Position numbers and translations under genes: made by a program
Shown: positions 6,741-7,267 of the stretch, piece by piece
Layout: the number at the start of each line of letters is the position of its first letter
How positions within the stretch are numbered: position 1 is the first letter of the stretch
Assembly: GCA_039033995.1 (NCBI GenBank)
Contig: JBCCBP010000074.1
Location: 1-7,267 of the forward strand
DNA from: CALBPI01 sp039033995
GTDB lineage: Bacteria > Pseudomonadota > Gammaproteobacteria > Steroidobacterales > Woeseiaceae
DNA: 7,267 nt
Reading direction: 5' to 3'
Notes under the pieces: model-generated
The model's input: only the letters and a program-made list of their open reading frames with translations
The model's database searches: none
What the model was told of the DNA's origin: nothing

Positions 6741-6789
6741 AAAAAAAATTCATAAAAGTGCTTGACGTCGATCCTTAAGGCTCTATACT
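6741..6789 (+). promoter_or_regulatory. rRNA operon promoter P1 with UP-like element
   Basis: TTGACG (6762-6767) and TATACT (6784-6789) are separated by 16 bp, the spacing typical of rrn P1 promoters. The 20 bp upstream (6741-6760) are A-rich, starting with eight consecutive A, and sit where an UP element would contact the RNA polymerase alpha subunit. A GC-rich discriminator (GCGCCGCC, 6790-6797) follows, as expected for promoters inhibited by ppGpp with DksA. Transcription should start near 6796. The features are seen directly; the regulation is inferred from known rrn promoters. Confidence 0.85.
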
Positions 6790-6860
6790 GCGCCGCCTCG
6801 CTTGGGGACACGTAGCCCCTCGCCACTCCGACAATCTTTGAAAATGTGCGCCTCGCGCTG

Positions 6861-6888
6861 TTGACCAGTGCCCAAACGCATGTATAAT
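6861..6888 (+). promoter_or_regulatory. rRNA operon promoter P2
   Basis: TTGACC (6861-6866) and a perfect TATAAT (6883-6888) are separated by 16 bp, 99 bp downstream of P1. Tandem P1/P2 promoters about 100-120 bp apart are usual for gammaproteobacterial rRNA operons. The start site should be near 6895, leaving a leader of about 240 nt before mature 16S. Confidence 0.85.
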
Positions 6889-6957
6889 TGTCGGCTCGCT
6901 TGATCACTACTCAAGTGCTGATTGGACATTACGATCCGGTTGGCAGGTGGTCGGGCC

Positions 6958-6969
6958 GCTCTTTAACAA
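6958..6969 (+). promoter_or_regulatory. boxA antitermination site of the rRNA operon
   Basis: GCTCTTTAACAA matches the E. coli rrn boxA core (TGCTCTTTAACA) almost exactly and lies about 60-70 nt after the P2 start. NusB-NusE (S10) with SuhB and other Nus factors bind the RNA form and keep polymerase from terminating within rRNA. A clear boxB hairpin was not identified upstream. Confidence 0.88.
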
Positions 6970-6984
6970 GATAATCAGATAATT

Positions 6985-6998
6985 TGTGTGGGTGCTCG
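6985..6998 (+). promoter_or_regulatory. boxC-like element of the rRNA leader
   Basis: TGTGTGGGTGCTCG corresponds to the E. coli leader boxC (TGTGTGGGCACTCG) with two changes and stands at the same distance after boxA. It supports the leader being a typical gammaproteobacterial rrn leader; it is thought to assist antitermination or 16S maturation. Confidence 0.7.
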
Positions 6999-7132
6999 CG
7001 CTGGTAGATGCCGTCGGCAAAACCAGAGTGAGTAACCATTAGTCAGTAGTTAATTTTTGATTAGCAAAAGCTAAGGATACGATCTCTTCCGAGTAGCTAT
7101 TTCGGTAGCCGCTCAACCAAGCTCAAAGCTAT

Positions 7133-7267
7133 AAACTGAAGAGTTTGATCCTGGCTCAGATTGAACGCTGGCGGTATGCTTAACACATGCAAGTCGAACG
7201 GAAACGATGGTAGCTTGCTACCAGGCGTCGAGTGGCGGACGGGTGAGTAATACTTAGGAATCTGCCC
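7133..7267 (+). rRNA. rrs: 16S ribosomal RNA, 5' end (partial)
   Basis: The mature RNA should begin with AAACTGAAGAGTTTGATC at 7133, matching E. coli AAATTGAAGAGTTTGATC. It contains the universal 27F region (GAGTTTGATCCTGGCTCAG), then ATTGAACGCTGGCGG, ACACATGCAAGTCGAACGG and GTGGCGGACGGGTGAGTAA. The variable V1 helix is GGTAG-CTTG-CTACC (around 7208-7221). About 135 nt are present before the window ends. GCGGTATGCTTAACAC differs somewhat from enteric GCGGCAGGCCTAACAC. The exact mature 5' end is placed by analogy. Confidence 0.98.

Larger units (their letters stand above)
6796..7132 (+). other. rRNA operon leader (external 5' spacer)
   Basis: This non-coding stretch from the P1 start to mature 16S contains P2, the antitermination signals and hairpins. 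CTGGT (7001-7005) pairs with ACCAG (7022-7026) around an inner GCC-GTC-GGC (7010-7018). TTAGC-AAAA-GCTAA (7061-7074) is a 5-bp stem. GCTA-TTTCGG-TAGC (near 7096-7109) is extended outward by GAG/CTC. These probably guide folding and RNase III processing of the 16S precursor, but the partner strand beyond 16S is outside the window. No protein gene is supported here; a 69-codon minus-strand frame crossing both promoters is treated as chance. Confidence 0.75.

Noticed and set aside
6698..6907. 69-codon minus-strand frame in the rRNA promoter region
   Set aside because: It runs across the P1 and P2 promoters and has no family resemblance; the promoter features explain the sequence.

Overview
The window looks like chromosomal core DNA from a gammaproteobacterium. 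It is moderately GC-rich and has six protein genes (one a fragment) and the start of an rRNA operon. The 16S 5' end (7133 onward), with the adjoining boxA/boxC leader, is of proteobacterial type. The order murein endopeptidase - anmK on the minus strand, then divergent tyrS leading into 16S rRNA on the plus strand, matches what I recall of the pseudomonad tyrZ-rrn neighbourhood. The 135 bases of 16S visible are too few for a genus call.

Layout: (1) Bases 1-63 (+) carry what looks like the last 20 codons of an exopolyphosphatase gene (ppx), overlapping tail-to-tail with (2) ppk (46-2160, -), polyphosphate kinase. (3) anmK (2157-3308, -), anhydro-N-acetylmuramic acid kinase, lies directly upstream of ppk; its stop overlaps the ppk start as ATGA. 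(4) A membrane-anchored M23 murein endopeptidase gene of the MepM type (3375-4778, -) is the first gene of this leftward cluster and starts at TTG. (5) A 153-bp divergent region (4779-4931) holds a perfect 10-bp inverted repeat over the probable mepM -35 box and a third copy of the same motif next to the probable tyrS -10. (6) tyrS (4932-6134, +), tyrosyl-tRNA synthetase of the KMSKS (TyrZ-like) type, overlaps by 8 nt (7) a GNAT acetyltransferase gene (6127-6615, +). (8) Bases 6616-7132 contain no protein gene. They hold hairpins, a bulged long inverted repeat, two tandem rRNA promoters with an A-rich UP-like tract, and a leader with boxA and boxC. (9) 16S rRNA begins at about 7133 and runs off the window.

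The leftward genes join peptidoglycan turnover (cutting cross-links, then recycling anhydroMurNAc) to polyphosphate metabolism (Ppk makes it, Ppx degrades it). The rightward genes serve translation (tRNA-Tyr charging, rRNA). I see no mobile element, CRISPR array, toxin-antitoxin pair or defence system, and no wholly new system. The points most worth checking are the shared operator-like repeat in the divergent region, the folded element just upstream of rrn P1, the anmK-ppk coupling and the convergent ppk/ppx overlap.
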